Shown here: positions 10,347 through 24,000 of the stretch, one piece after another
Layout of the letters: each line of letters begins with the position of its first letter
How positions within the stretch are numbered: the stretch's first letter is position 1
Source of the DNA: Astrocystis sublimbata
Taxonomy: Eukaryota > Ascomycota > Sordariomycetes > Xylariales > Xylariaceae
Assembly: GCA_022453515.1 (NCBI GenBank)
Contig: JAJNNY010000036.1
Coordinates: 248,001-312,000 of the forward strand
Direction: 5' to 3'
Length of the DNA: 64,000 nucleotides
Notes under the pieces: model-generated
What the model saw: the letters and a program-made list of their open reading frames with translations, nothing else
Database searches by the model: none
What the model was told of the DNA's origin: nothing
Made by a program: the position numbers and the translations under genes

Positions 10347-13300
10347 GGTAATAATATACGTGATACAAATAGTGAATAACGATGAACAGAAAAGCCAGGG
10401 GCATGTTTGTGGCATTGAAGAGAGCTTGACGGAAGAGAAAGTGCACAACAAGGGGCAATCGGCAGATTAGCTGGAGGAAATAGCAACAACCACCAAAGTG
10501 AGTTATCGTTGAGGCTAAGAATGTAGATATGGCTCGTCGGATACAACTGGTGACAAAAGGAACAGACAACTTGATGGTCGCAGCAACACACTGAGAGGAC
10601 GAACAGGTATCCCAAAGGAGATCTTGTGGGATAGTACAGCAAACAGTTTTGAACGATATGAATTGAACCTTTTCCACGAGCAAAGTAATACTCGAGGGAA
10701 ATGACAAGAACGTGGATCAAGAACCTGGCGGGAAATGTGGAAGAAACAGGTGAAGATGCGTATTCAAATCGAATCGACCGAGTGTCGTGACAAGGAAAGT
10801 TGTGAATACCTTGTACAAAAGTAGAAGCAGGTCGAGTCTGATTGGCCCCGAACGGAGTGAGACCTGAGAAGAGAGGTGTTAGAACAAATGTCAAAGTAAA
10901 TGACACCCCGGTAGGTGGATCTCGAATATGTGAAGAGAAATAAAGAATCGGTGATTGGGTCGTGTGATGGTAGGCCAGGAGTCGACCAAAAGTGTTGTTG
11001 CAGATTGAGCAAGTTGATCATCAGTTATCGTTGATACTGAAGTATGAGAAGGTCGTGACAACACCATCGGGGTATCTTCTGATGCAGACAAATGGAAAAA
11101 AGAGTGGGATGTGAGAGTGCAATGCAGGTTGGTCGAGATAGCGGCAGTGTAAATGTGAAAGGTTACTGTGATAACAAGAGAATAGCAGATACATGCAGAG
11201 GTTGTCAAGTAAACCAAAGGTGTTCATAGGCGAAGATTGCGCACGAGCGTTGAATGGGCAACCTCCCATCAACGACGTGAGAAAACCTAGGCTCGAGCGG
11301 GACCATACATGCCATGGCAACGCTTGGGAGAGCGACAAGACAAGCAGCTCAGGGAGAGGCATGGGTGCTACCTTGAAAAGCAGGTGTTCAAACATGATGG
11401 GAGAAAAATTGTGATGGCGAAAGCTGGGAGCGCATATGTAGAAGAGGATGTGGTCGTGTATGTTGACAGCTAAGGAAAGGCAATGGAGGCTCACCTTGGA
11501 CTTCTTGAACTTGTTGATGTGGCAATGCCAATGCGGTGGCTACCAAGATGGATCGAGAGAAAGCGAGTGGTAACAAGTAAAATAGTACAGCTAGCGAGCA
11601 AAGATGGGAGTCGAAAGTGACTGTGGAGATGCGGGTGCTGGATGAGTCGATGCTATGCTGGAGAACCAAGTTGGAAGAATCGAAGGGGGGGAGTGGAGGA
11701 GAGAAGTGGATGAGAGATGGAGGCGGAGAGGAAGAGAGCCAGTCGGCAGCTCGGTGATCACAAGCCTAGGGCGAGCCAGGGTCCTCGAGGGCCGGACTGA
11801 CGTCGACGGGAAGGCGGCAGGCCCCGAAGTGCAGGCTCTATGGACCTGGGACGCGAGTAGAGCCAGTTGCTCCTACCTGATGAGAAGATGGAAGGTAGCA
11901 CGGGTACCCAGCAACAGCAACAAGTAAGCGCAGGCAGGCCCTAGCAAAGCCTAGAGGAAGTCGCGGGTAGTAGCGTAGTCGAATGTCTGGGATGGAGGGA
12001 TGGAGGGATGTAGATGATGGATGTATATAATATACAATATCGGAAAAGGTCCTATTCGTAGTGATGGTGTTGTATAAGGGATGCCGATATGTCAGGAATT
12101 GCCTGATAATCTACCTACAGAGTATGTGGATTATGGTGGTGACATAAGGTAAGAAGAAAAGAGCGTGAGGGTGATTCAGCAGAGCTCGTGGGATCAAAGT
12201 TGGTCTTGATAGCTCTTATGTACCCAAGCGCAGAGGTGGAGGAGCAGTAGGTACTTCGGTACGTACTGTCAAAACAGACCAAGGTTGTTGTAATTAGGCA
12301 AACTTCGTTGCTGTAGACTGGAAATGGTTCCTGGCATCTGGTGAATGCGGTAGGTACTATGGTGGAATAGTTAATGCCCAAGTCTGGTGTGTGTTGTGTG
12401 TGAGGGCAGGCAGGGAAGTGGGAGAGAGGAATCCCAGGAAGGCACAGCCTACAGTACCTGTCGCAGGCCACAATCGACCTCGCTTGAATTGAATGCCCTT
12501 GCGTTTAGTAGTGACAATGGATAATACTGGAGTAGGCAGTAGCAATGCGTGCCCTCGCCGTTATCTAATTTTTGTAACTCTGTTATCTGCTTCGGACACC
12601 ACTCCTCAGTCACTGGCTAGCCCCCAAGGTCGTGTGCTGATCGTTCCGAGGTTGTTTGATTTGCAGCAAGAGCAATGACTGGCAGCAACCCTGTTGCCGG
12701 TACTTCCTTGTGACTACTGTCCACGCACATCGATAGTCCCCGGCGATAACGAATCGGTGCAGTTGCCACCTCGAATCGCCATGTAGAGCTTGATGCCCGT
12801 CGACTGTTATTTGCAAGACGTTGGCCTTCGGCTATACTCTGTCCCAAACCTGAGCCCAACTTCTAGTAGCAGATCAAAACAGTCGTGGTCTGACTCTGCA
12901 CTTGGTTTCTCAGTTCTCGCTTTTGTATCACAGGCTTCCTGCAGCACCGAAAAGGTCGGTGTTGAGCAATCTAGCTGGCCTCAGTGTTATATGAGCCAAC
13001 TTGACCGACTCCGTCGCATAGCGTATGTTATGTGCAAAGTATCTGTTGTAGAGATACAAGACCTTTTGCAGCAACCATAAATATCGAACTTGGACCTACT
13101 TCGTTGTATCTATGCCATGTTATCAGTGATTAATGTCATATTATCACGAGGAGAAAATACCTGTGCTGAAATACGTCAGACAGTATAAGCTGCTGCGACT
13201 TAATTTTCGTTTCCTGTACCGTAATGTCTTTAATAATGTCAATAGAATCGTTAATGTTGATGTTCACTCAAAACATTGACAAGATGCAAGTATACGAAGC

Positions 13301-14916
13301 GCTCTCCTATCGTCGTCGATTGTTATTATTCGTACTCGACAATCTGGAATCAGACTGTTTGGGTTCTCAGCCACATGAAGGATGCTCGGATCAAACTGAG
13401 TTTCAAGCGCGCCCTTGATCGTTGTCCTATTGATGATGTGAGAAGACCGAAGGTGATGAATCGCTTGCGGTGATGAGCAAGTCAGATACTGTAGTCCATT
13501 CTAGATGAGAGGAAATGTGGGATAGGTTTTGCTTCGGTTGAAGTCCGGGAGGCTGCCGATTATTGGGGCAGCGAGCCAGCCTCCATGTGCCCCTGACTTG
13601 AGCGCAACACGTGAATCACTGATTTATGATAGATGTGGCATTTGGGATTGCCGAGTTGCATGGCTCCAGGTTGCCACTTGTTGCACTTTCAAGAGCGGTG
13701 AGACAATTGGCGGAGGTTATTGTCCTGTACTACAAGGTTGACTGATATTGTCTGAGGAGAAGGTATTGACGTTAATTCGGTCCAAGCCGCTCAAGGGATA
13801 TGCTTTTACAGCGATTGTTCTAGAACTTTTAGAAGAAAAGATTTGAGCCATGGGCCTCCCTTTCTTTCCAGTACTCGACAGCGCATATTGCCCACTCATT
13901 GTTCCCGTCCTTGGAGCATTAGACACTCGGGAAGTCTCAGCAGTCTCGAGATGTGCTAGATCATATTTATGAATTTGCCGCGTGTGTCTCAGATCGCCGA
14001 CATGTCTCAAACCGAGCTGGCATACCTATTCGCGGCTGTTCTATAAATCCCCCATCCATCGGCTGCTCCTTTTTTGTTCAGCCATCCACACACGGGAAAT
14101 TCCATCTGCCCAATTCGTGTCAGCCACTCAATGGCGAGATCAAACACTATACTGTGACATTCTACCGGCCCGAAAAAAGCAACACGTATTGGCTGGCCAG
14201 TTGTGGATACATGTGAACTGTACTCGGTGTCAGAGGGTCTGTACTTACCTGCCCTCGGTCGGAATCGACATTGGTGTCACATGATCAAGGCTGTATTTCT
14301 CCTGCTTGGTGGTCTCATCTCGACTACTCATCTTGCTCTCAATTTGCTTTGAAAGGAAACACCGTAGGGGGATGATAGTCCACACAGTAAACAACTAGCT
14401 AGTACCAACATCCGACATCCACATGAGCAATTATACTTTCATTGGTTACCCGATATGACAAAGGACACAAATCGAGGACTTTGGGAGCAATCCTGTCTGT
14501 GGTGGTGGCGGCACAAGGCTCCGACGATCTTGTGGATGAGAGGCTGCCAGTCAGACTATTTCGAACACCAGCGTCACTCACTTGATTCAGCGGCCCATAA
14601 TATATCTATTTTTCACACTTTGTAACACACCCATGGATATTCGGGATTTTTTTCATTTCAACAGTGTCTATGAGTGGAATCATTACGTTAGATAGTCAAG
14701 CTATAGTATGTAAATATGCCTGAGGAACCAGCGCCAACCCTCTATAATCCTTTGCCGAAACCCACCCATGGATTCTTAGGACACTCGAGGCAACGTCAAA
14801 GTTCCAGGCCTCTATATCTCTTTCAAAAGCTCTACGCCAAATATCAAACACCTTTCATGCGGATTAAAATGAAATGCTTATATCGCTGCAAGGTATGCCC
14901 CCTGAAGTGGTTTACT
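10347..14916. other. Gene-poor stretch: long pyrimidine-rich leader of the RRM gene, then unassigned DNA
   Basis: From about 10350 to 11950 the minus strand is rich in C/T tracts with open frames of low-complexity Ser/Pro/His/Phe. This looks like a long promoter or spliced 5' leader of the RRM gene. From 12000 to 14900 I see short degenerate repeats (GGATGGAG near 11990-12010), TAGGTA motifs at 12247 and 12351, and short frames without family resemblance. No gene or RNA can be supported. Confidence 0.45.
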
Positions 14917-17116
14917 TTATGACCAGACATCCTCCTGTAATGTTTGTTAGCGATTGATCTGCTGATGAAGTTTGAGTACGAATTGAGGACATACTTGGTA
15001 TTGGTTGGCGGCTCTCATGTTCTTGACAATCTCTTCGCCCTTTGACTCGGGGACACCCCGTTGTTCAGCAATGATCTGACCAAGCACAGTGTTGACCTCT
15101 CGGGCCATGTTGGCCGCATCACCACAGACATAAATGTACGCTTTCTGTTGAAGGAGATCGTTGATTTCCTTGGCCTTCTCCTTGAGGCGGTGCTGGACGT
15201 AAACCTTCTTCTTTCCTTCTCGGGAGAACGCTGTCACAAGTTCAAAGTTGTCGCCTAGAACCTTCTTGTATTCCTGAAGCAAATAGTGTTAGCGTTGCAC
15301 ATGCATAGATTTTGTTGGACTCGATACATACCTCCCACTCAGATTCGTAGAGGAAGTCCTCACTGCGTTTCCGGCAGCCGAAGAAAAGAATCGTTTTCCC
15401 AACCTTCTCACCCGACTCTGCCTGCTTAGCTCGCTCTTGGACAAACGCACGCATAGGCGCGACACCAGTACCAGGACCGACCAGAATGATGGGCTTCGAA
15501 GGATCTGAAGGCAGTTTGAAGTTTGAGTGTCGCACATGGACCGGCACGTGAATACCATCGTACTTGTTACGTGGGCCCATGATCTCGTAGGTGAGTCCGT
15601 AGGCTTCAGGATTGGGATCGCCATTCTGCTTCTGCTTCAGGGCAAACAAATAGTTGGTGGCAACACCTTTGAAGGCATCGGTACGACCAGGAATATTTTG
15701 GGTTTCAACGACAGCAGTAACCGAGATCTTCTTGGGTTGAACCAAGGAAGAAGAGGAGATGGAGTAGTAACGTGGCTGCAGCTTGGTAAGACCTTCAATG
15801 AAGGCCGAGAATGGGATATTGTCCCATTTCTTGCCCCCACTGACTACACCAAGAGTCCGAGCGATGTTGTAGTGGTTCTTGCTGACCTTGTCATGGAAAG
15901 AGTCCTTGTCGCCACCGAGTTTGACCATTTCGGCCTTAGACTCCTCATCGGGAGCAAAGGCAGCCAAGGTACCGAGGAATTGACGGGATACAGGAGCTCC
16001 GATTTCAAGATGGTACCGGATGATGGCATCGTAGGTTGTGGGCGTAGGGAACGGGACTTTAGCAGTGGGTTCGAGGGCTTTAACACTAATGACGTTGTCT
16101 TTCTTGTCCTTCAAGCCCAAGATGTCCAACATTTCATCAACCTGTTGACCAGGGTTAGTGGGCCAGACGGCAATGTGATCGCCTGTCTGGTAAGAGAGGT
16201 TAGATCCACTGATGTCGACTTCCAGGTGGAGACAGTTTCGGTCCTTGACGTTGAACAATTCCTTGGACTCGGCAATGGGTGCAATGTAGGGGTTGTGAGC
16301 ATTGAAGGGGCCTTTGGCGGTGCCTTCGAGGTGCATCTTATTGGGCTCTCCAAGGTAGACTTCGGTTGAATCCTTGGTCAGGTTTTCGCGTTCGACAATG
16401 CCAAAGATAGGCTCGTAGACAGCCTCACGCTCTTCCAAGCCCATCTTCTCAGCCAATGCAGCCCACATGGGATCCTTCCAGGCCAGGAAGTCTTCTTCCA
16501 TGGTGCCGGCACCGTCGTCACCCTCACCGGCCTCACCCACTCTGTGGGCGCCGGCCTTCTCTAGGGCCTTATCGACATTGCGAACCATTGAGTTGTAGTG
16601 TTCGTACGTGTTGTTACCGAGACCGAAAGCGACGTAGGTGAGGTTACCAAGAGGAGGATCGGCCGAGTTAGAAAAGCTGGGCTCCTCGGCAGTGATGAAC
16701 TCGTAGAAGTCGACAGCATTATCCGTGGGCTCGCCTTCACCGTAGGTGGCGAGAACAAACATGGCGACCTTGTCTTCGGGGAACTGGTCCAGGTTGTCGT
16801 AATCGTATTCTTCTAAATCAACAACCATGGTTTCGAGACCAAATCGACTCTTGCCTTCCTTGGCCAAACGAGAGGCGTAATCCTCGGCGGTACCAGTCTG
16901 CGAACCGTAAAAGATGACACAGTTCTTCCCGGACTCTTCCATCTTCTCTACAATGTTCCTCGTCTTCCCGGCCTTGGCGCCGCCATTGGCGCCGGCGAGC
17001 GACGAGGCATATGGGTCTTTGGTTACGCCCCAAAGTGAGCCTTTCGTGAAATAAGCAGCCGTACCCAGCAGGATGACGGCAAGGACAACGATGTCCAATG
17101 TATCGAGCTGCGCCAT
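14917..17116 (-). CDS. NCP1: NADPH-cytochrome P450 reductase
   Basis: The exons, in minus order, are 17116-15332, 15273-14995 and 14934-14917, giving 693 aa, the usual fungal length. The enzyme passes electrons from NADPH through FAD and FMN to microsomal P450s and to sterol and haem enzymes (family knowledge). Residues 7-23 form the N-terminal ER anchor. The FMN loop is SQTGTAEDY (72-80) with YGEGEPTDNA further on; the FAD motif RYYSISSSS lies near 449; the NADPH loop GPGTGVAPMRAF lies near 546; the C-terminal YVCGDAANMA follows. The last exon is only 18 bases and codes for EDVWS, including the conserved penultimate Trp that stacks on FAD. A search that misses this exon would read on into intron and give a wrong tail. 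The gene is divergent from TAO3 across about 4 kb. Confidence 0.97.
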
Positions 17117-20100
17117 GATGGCAGTGTTTTACAGCGAATGTTGCTGTGGAACTGGACGAGACAAACGTGGGGCTTGGAGAACTGATCGGAGGGGCTAGAA
17201 TCAGCAACGATGTCAATTTGCGACCAGACTGCCGCGCGGGTTACAAGCAAGCGGCCGTGTGTTCGCTCACTGGTGTAAGGCTCCACGGCTGGCTGTGCGG
17301 CAGTTGAAGTCTGGACTTACAGAAATGAAGTCACCAGAGCAGACGACCAGTCCGCTATCTAAGAAACCCCCCAACGTATTCCGGTGGATTCCCAGGTGTT
17401 CGCGAGGCTGGGCTGCCTTACCGCAGAGGCTCTAGTCAGACTGTCGGAGTGCCAACAAGACTGGGCCAGAGAGGGGCGCGCTCCAGGTGAGAAGAAGAAA
17501 AGCGACGTAGCGACAAATACACAAGCAAAAGACAGGACGCAGCAGAAAAAGCGCTGGTTCCGCGGAGCCCGGAGAGGTCGACGTCTCAAGTCACGGGTCG
17601 GTGGGTGCAGCAAGGCCGAGACGGAAGGAGAAAAAGAAGGGAGTGGTGTGGAAGGGATGGGGGATTTTTAGCTGACGGTGGTATTGGTGGCATGCGTTCG
17701 TTTTCTATCTATTATCCATTCTCCATTCAAGGTACAGTGCCACCCGAATCGCAGAAAACTGGTACCAGCAGGTACTTCAGTAGTGCTGCAACCTTGGGGA
17801 ATTATAGTGGGCCTGCTTGCACCCCTCGCCAAGCGCCGAGCCGCCCCACCACCACTCAAAGCATTCACTCACTCACCTCCAGGGCTGCAATCAGCGTATC
17901 ATGGCCCGGGGACTGCTAGGAGAAGCACAGGCGCGGCATAGGTTACGGTAGGTAACTTGTTCAACTCGCTTATCCAGGCCTTCGCTACCCGCTTTGCAAT
18001 TCAATTCGCAACAACACAACATATCGTCGCCATTGGGGCGGCAGTTTCATGTCTAGGCAGAAAGAATGGTATTTCCAATTGCCGGGGGGCTTTGCGCAGC
18101 AGCCGCACAATTCATCTTTGTTGGCGTGTCCGGCTGCGACATGGACCGATCAAAGGTGTATATCTCCCACTGGTACTGGGATATACAGCGTAATTCGCAA
18201 TTTTTCTCTCTTGTTCTCTACTGTACTTAGTTGCAATCTGTCCTTACACAGTCAAAGTACCTACAATGGCCTTATCCTATACTTAGTAAGGTGGTGCGAT
18301 AACTCGTTGACCGCCCCCCTTTTCGCAAATCACAGAGATCCTTCATCTCTCAGCCACTCACTCGCGCTGCTCGACAACGCATATCTTACTCATCATGCGG
18401 CTAGAACTAATAGGTACCCAGACGACCCACTGCGCTGCCCTCGCACGTCTAGTGAAGGTCTAATAGGTACTTTCCTACACGTAGGCAAGGTGCTTACTTA
18501 TCTAAGTGCCTCTCGGCCATAGTCCGCATTCGGAACTACCCTAATTGACTACAGTATTATATGTGTGTATGTGTATGTGATTGTGACGTGAAATCATACT
18601 TTAACCTTCAACATCGCTAGATTTTGAATTTGGTCTGGGCCCGCTGAAGTAAAAGGTGACTAAGTGTTGCACTAAGTGTCGCAGACTGCATCGAGGAGAG
18701 TCGTGCCGGCCATCCCGGCACTTCTACCTGGGCTTGCTGTACTCCCCGGAACACTGCTAGACGAGCAAATGAATTCGGAAAAATCTGGACCAATAACAGG
18801 CGCACCAGCTTCTTCTATGGCAGTTCCTACGCAGCAGCATTCATATTCGATCCCATTCTAGAAACGGTCGCATGCAGGGTCTCTGTCGCCGCACTTCTTT
18901 TTTGTAATATCGACTATCAGGTGTAATTTTAAGGTAAGATATGCCGACTACAATATCAAGCAATACTTGCGATTAAAGCTGTATGGTTGCTAAGTTTTGA
19001 AAGCTAATGGCAGTGCCCTGAACTAAGTTTATAGTTGACGATTGATTGATGAACGGTTACCTAAGGGTCATTTGTTTGCGACCGCGCATAATGAGAGCAA
19101 AGGTCTGCCTGCGCCAGCATAACAAGCGAAAATAACCTTGAAGTTACAATATGTCGGTCTGGTTTGTACAGTTCGGCATGCATCTGATAACCAACTGCCC
19201 AGTGTTGTTGTTCGACACCGCCGCCCCGCCGGACCAATTTCGTATTCGTGTTTGCCGCCGGCGTTCGGATCGGTTGGCCACTTGGATGCTGGACGCTGCG
19301 TTTTGATCATGAACAACCTCTTCGACGGGATGACCCTCATTTCACAAAATTTGAACCTTGGATGTGGCCGAAGCGATGCCGCCAGCTCCCGTTTATGTGC
19401 ATAGCCGTATTTGCACCACCATTTTTGAGTTTTGAGTTTCCCTTGGATGACATATTGCCCGTCTTGTAAAGTTCCAGAAAGAAAGGTACTTGATAGTGCC
19501 GGGTGGAGCGCATAGGCGCGCAGACTTGCCAGCCGAGCCAGCCAGCCACCCATCCCGGGCAACATCCGGAAAGGGCTATTTTGAGTTAGGACGGGTTGGC
19601 TGCATGGTCAAACCAGGACCAGGACACGCTAAGACGAATTCCGGGGCCGTCCCCTCGGTATTACCACTTTGATTAGGCGAAAGTCTATTGTGCCCATGCT
19701 GCTATTCTTGTCACGTAGGCATCGAGGGTATCGTCGTTCAGGGACTCGGGCGAGTCAGGGAACAACCAGCTTTTAGACTATTTTCAAGACCGAGGCCATA
19801 GTAAGACGGCCCTTACTACGACCAGTTGGTAGTTTATGCAAGCACGCTTTTCGAGGTGCCTACTCACGCGACCCCCATTGAGCTGACTGGTGTGACGCAA
19901 TGAGACAACGTTGGCCTAGAGTCTTGAGGCAGCATGCATGATGGAATTTTCTCAAACTTATGTCATGATACATTTGCTGAAGCCTGTGAATAGACGTCAA
20001 ACGCCATGTGGATGCTTATTAAAGCCATCTCGTACCTATGATGTATGTAAGCTCAATTAGTTCGCACCTCCTCCACCGCTACGTGATTCGAAGCACTTGC

Positions 20101-21079
20101 GCAGTCCGCTGTAAGTGTGAAATTATTTCGATAGGGGTCCTGTCGGTTGTCTTAGGGGCATGAAACTGGTTCCTGACTAATGCTCATTGCATAGACTCGA
20201 CCGAGAGCCGAGTTTGAAGACGTATCACATCGCGGGTTTGCACTTGACTTGGGGTGGAAGGCTTTAACAACGGTAGATACCTCACCTTCAATGTCTGCTT
20301 AGAGAAGTGTAATGTTGAAAGCTTCTTCTAATTCGAAAAGACCTCAACGAGGCAATGAACCTTGCGTCATGCCCGTCTGCCAAGTGGCACCTGGCTCGCT
20401 AGCGGCTCTGACCGCCAGAAAACACAAGTGCGTGAAAAGGAAAGGGTCCCATGTAGGCAGAGAAGTATTAGCCTCGTAGCAATTTGCAACAAATTGACCT
20501 CGCGACCTAGGCAGGTCTGCTACTGGACGTACCTGTTGTGCATGTAAGGTGGCAGTACGCATCGACCTTAAATGCTCCCTCGATAGAATCGATCGGGATG
20601 TAGGGAGGGTATCTCTCTTTATGCCAACCCAATCGAAACCGACAATCACTTGATGCTACCGTCTCCCACAAATCAGGTCGCCATCCAGCCCCCAACGCAA
20701 AGAAAGCCGATCAGACGAAGCAGGGGTCAGGATGGCGCGTGGGACACTCTGACCTGACTATGCCGCTTTGAATGAATTGACCAGCACGGCACGCTATCGA
20801 TCGGGACGCTATCTGGAGGATGGACCCTACCTACATACAGTATCAGCGCCAGGGTTACGTGATACCAAGATTTTTCATCATTCCATCAATTCATCCTTGA
20901 CCAGAGGACCAAAGACGTGAAATCGACTGCTCTCCACCACGGCTTGGGCAGGACCGTCGGACACCATCACGAACCCGAGCGCGCTCGCCAACGCGTAGCT
21001 GATACGGAGTACCTTGCGCATCGACAACCTGCCGTAGTCTCGTCGCTCGTGGACGTATCATGGGCGTCATCTGACAACC
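17117..21079. other. Divergent spacer between the reductase and TAO3
   Basis: This nearly 4-kb stretch contains both promoters. It has TAGGTA-type motifs near 17943, 18259, 18413 and 18464, an interrupted TATGTG tract near 18556, and only short frames. A minus-strand frame at 19068-19565 has no recognisable domain and no convincing codon bias. I support no gene here. Confidence 0.45.
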
Positions 21080-24000
21080 ATGGGTGAGTCGCTTTCGCGT
21101 GATTCCGCATCTCCATATCTATCTCCATATCTCCATATCTTCCGATGAGAACAACTACCGTACACCATCCCCGTCTCGGCCGTCTCGGCCGTCGTCCCTG
21201 GTCATGTCGTGCCCCGTCTCACCTCGTCTCCATTGGGTTGGACTTGTAGCCCGCCTGCGCCCTGGTTGTTTTAGGTCTGGCTAGGAAGTGCAATCGCTGC
21301 CGCACCAGTCCAATACCAGCAGTGGGAACATATCATCTCCCCTTCACTCAAACACTCGCTCACTACTCGCTCACTGCCCACGGTCTGGCGAACCAATTCC
21401 CTACTGGCTGCCGCATGCTGACTCCACGTCCCGCCACCTTCTTTTGACGTTCACCGTCCTGCCGGATCCGCTGCTGTGCCCCTCCACCTTTGTACTGCCT
21501 GCTCCCCGGGGGGCGTTGGAGAGCCGCGGCAGGAGACCGAGGAAGGGAGGATACGCACGCTACGCTTCCGAGCTCCTGCAGTCCCATCCATGCCGCCGCC
21601 CCCTTTGCTAACTTCTCTGTTGCAATATGTAGCTCCGTCCCAAAAGACGCTGCCAGACCATTCTCGCTCAGCCTCGCGTCTAAACGTGTATGAAGACGAC
21701 GACGACGACGACAATGATGCCTGGCAAGATACCTTGAAGCCCCTACCCAACGATGCTGCCGTAGGTCGCGCAATCGCCCACTCTCGTGAATCCTCCCTCG
21801 ACAAGCTTCAATCCAGCGCGCTTGCTGGTATACCCGAATCGCCTCGAGCTGCTGTGTCGGCCTCTCAGGCTGCCCGCATCACAGCCTCGCGTACGGGAAA
21901 TGGTGCTATTGAGCGAGCTGTGGACCCCAAAGTTGCCGCATATGGGCATCACCGACAGACTTCCATTGTCCATGGGATTCAGCATTCACGGAATGGCAGT
22001 CTTAGCTCCTCTTCGAGCCCCCTCAGCCCCCAGATCATAGCTGCTGCCGGTGCCGGTCTTGTCCCAGAGCGTATGGATTCCAATATTGTGCGGCAAGAGG
22101 CCGAGGCATCAAACGGTTCTCGTCCGCCTACGTCGATGTCTTCGTCACATCCCGTCGAGGGATCTTTATCTTCCTCGGACACGACTCAGAGTCCGTCCAC
22201 GCACAACTTGACACAGAGAAAGCTCGAACGTAAACATAGTAAAACGCGCCGTGACCATGCCCATCATCATTCGCATTCGTCGAAACACTCTAAAGATGAT
22301 CAGAAAACCGTGGGGGAGTACGCCCTGCATGTATTATTCACTTCTGTATGTTCACACGCCAGTCCACGTAGTGTTGTGTTTATAGCCTTAGAAACTAATT
22401 AAAGTGTAGTTCATCGCTCACGCCGAGGAAAAACTCAATGAGTGCATAACTGTGCCTTTTGAACCCGAACCCGATGTTGGTGAGATTTGCGGCCCGGGCG
22501 CCGACTATGCGTTTGATCAATACATCATCGCACTTGGACGCATAGCGAGACCGAAGCCTAAGGCCTTGATCGACTCTATTATGTTGTGGAGAAAATACAA
22601 GAGTGAAGCGGCTAGCGACGCTCGCAGCCAGCTCCAGCAACTTCGAATTGCTCAACCTGTCCCGAGCCTGATGAGGCGCAATACTGAACCACCCCAAGGC
22701 GCGACGGCCAGTGGCGCGCTAGATACTGGGACACCAGGCGCAGGGTCGTTGGCAGCAAAGCAAGAGTTCGTGGCCCACGCTGAAAGACGCTCTATAGTCT
22801 CGATATTCATTCTATGCCGGGTTCTCCTGGAGGTCATATCTACCAGTAATCTGAGTCTCATTACACCTGAAATGGAGGAAAAGCTTGAAAGCATCATCTT
22901 TGGGCAACTTAAAATCGCCGATGTTGACCAGCTTCACAGTTCGCTACTCAAGATGGCTAACTGGAATCTTTTTACTCGGCTTCTGGGTGCTATGAGCAAC
23001 ATCAACTTCGTCAGCGTTACTGAGCGGTTCATACTTGACCTGCGTAATTCTCTTCAAGACTTGGCCTCGCGAAGCCCGACGCAGTTGAACAAAGACCCCG
23101 AAGGCCAAGTGGAATTGGTCCTAGGTGGTTTGACGCACTTACGTATAAAGCTGGATACGGATGACCACTGGGACCAAGCATGCAACTTCTTAGCCTTGCT
23201 TGGTCGTCTCTTTTCCCAAGCTCATGGTCAGAGGGTCAAATCCGCTTTCTGTCGCATATTTGACACGCTTTTCCTCCCGATTGCGGCGAAGGGCACCAAC
23301 GCCCACTTCATCCTTCCAAAATGGCAAGAGGTCTTGGGTCACATCAGTCCACGACTGAGCTCCATGAATGCCAAACCACGATACTGGTTGGTAGCGTTCC
23401 CATTGACTGCAATTATGGTTTGCGTATCCCCGCCAGAAGCGGCTAGCAACCAATGGCTACAACTAGTTCGTTCCTTAGGTGCTCGCTTGAAAGACAAAGA
23501 CAAGGCCCTGAGGCCGCTCTATCTACTAGCGATATCTCGACTGCTGTGGGTATACCTCTTCAGGATCAACGACACAAGCAGTACCGTCGCACGCAAATTA
23601 GATGAAGTCGTGGGACTCATCTTGCCACATGCTAAGCGAACCTTTTCACACGCTGATACTGCCAACGATGGTCCCTTGATCCAAATCATCAGGATGATTG
23701 GGTTTAGATATACAGAGTACTGCTGCAAAACCATCATCTTCCCGTTAATCAATGCCGAATTGATCAATGCTAATAGGGACCTCAAGGTTGAGCAGCTTGA
23801 GCCTGATAGAATGGTGATTGGGATCAGAGCGTTCTTGACAATCATGTCAGATCTTGAACAAGGAGAAGCAGGCCGGCCAGCCTTTCCGCTGCCAGAGTTC
23901 GAGAACTTTCAAGGTTTCGATCGTTTGACTCCTGACTCACCATTACTAGTGTCTCGTCCACGCATCGCAGCCTCATTAAACTCTACTCACGATGAGATAT

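Noticed and set aside
10337..10906. 189-codon minus frame upstream of the RRM gene
   Set aside because: It is Cys/Ser/Phe/Leu-rich because the strand is C/T-rich, has no domain and overlaps the RRM start in another frame.
19068..19565. 165-codon minus frame in the reductase-TAO3 spacer
   Set aside because: There is no domain, signal peptide, codon bias or splice context.
21476..21632. Upstream extension of the TAO3 frame beginning at 21476
   Set aside because: It begins with GTG, not ATG, and its 3' part carries a clean branch point and acceptor, so it reads as intron.
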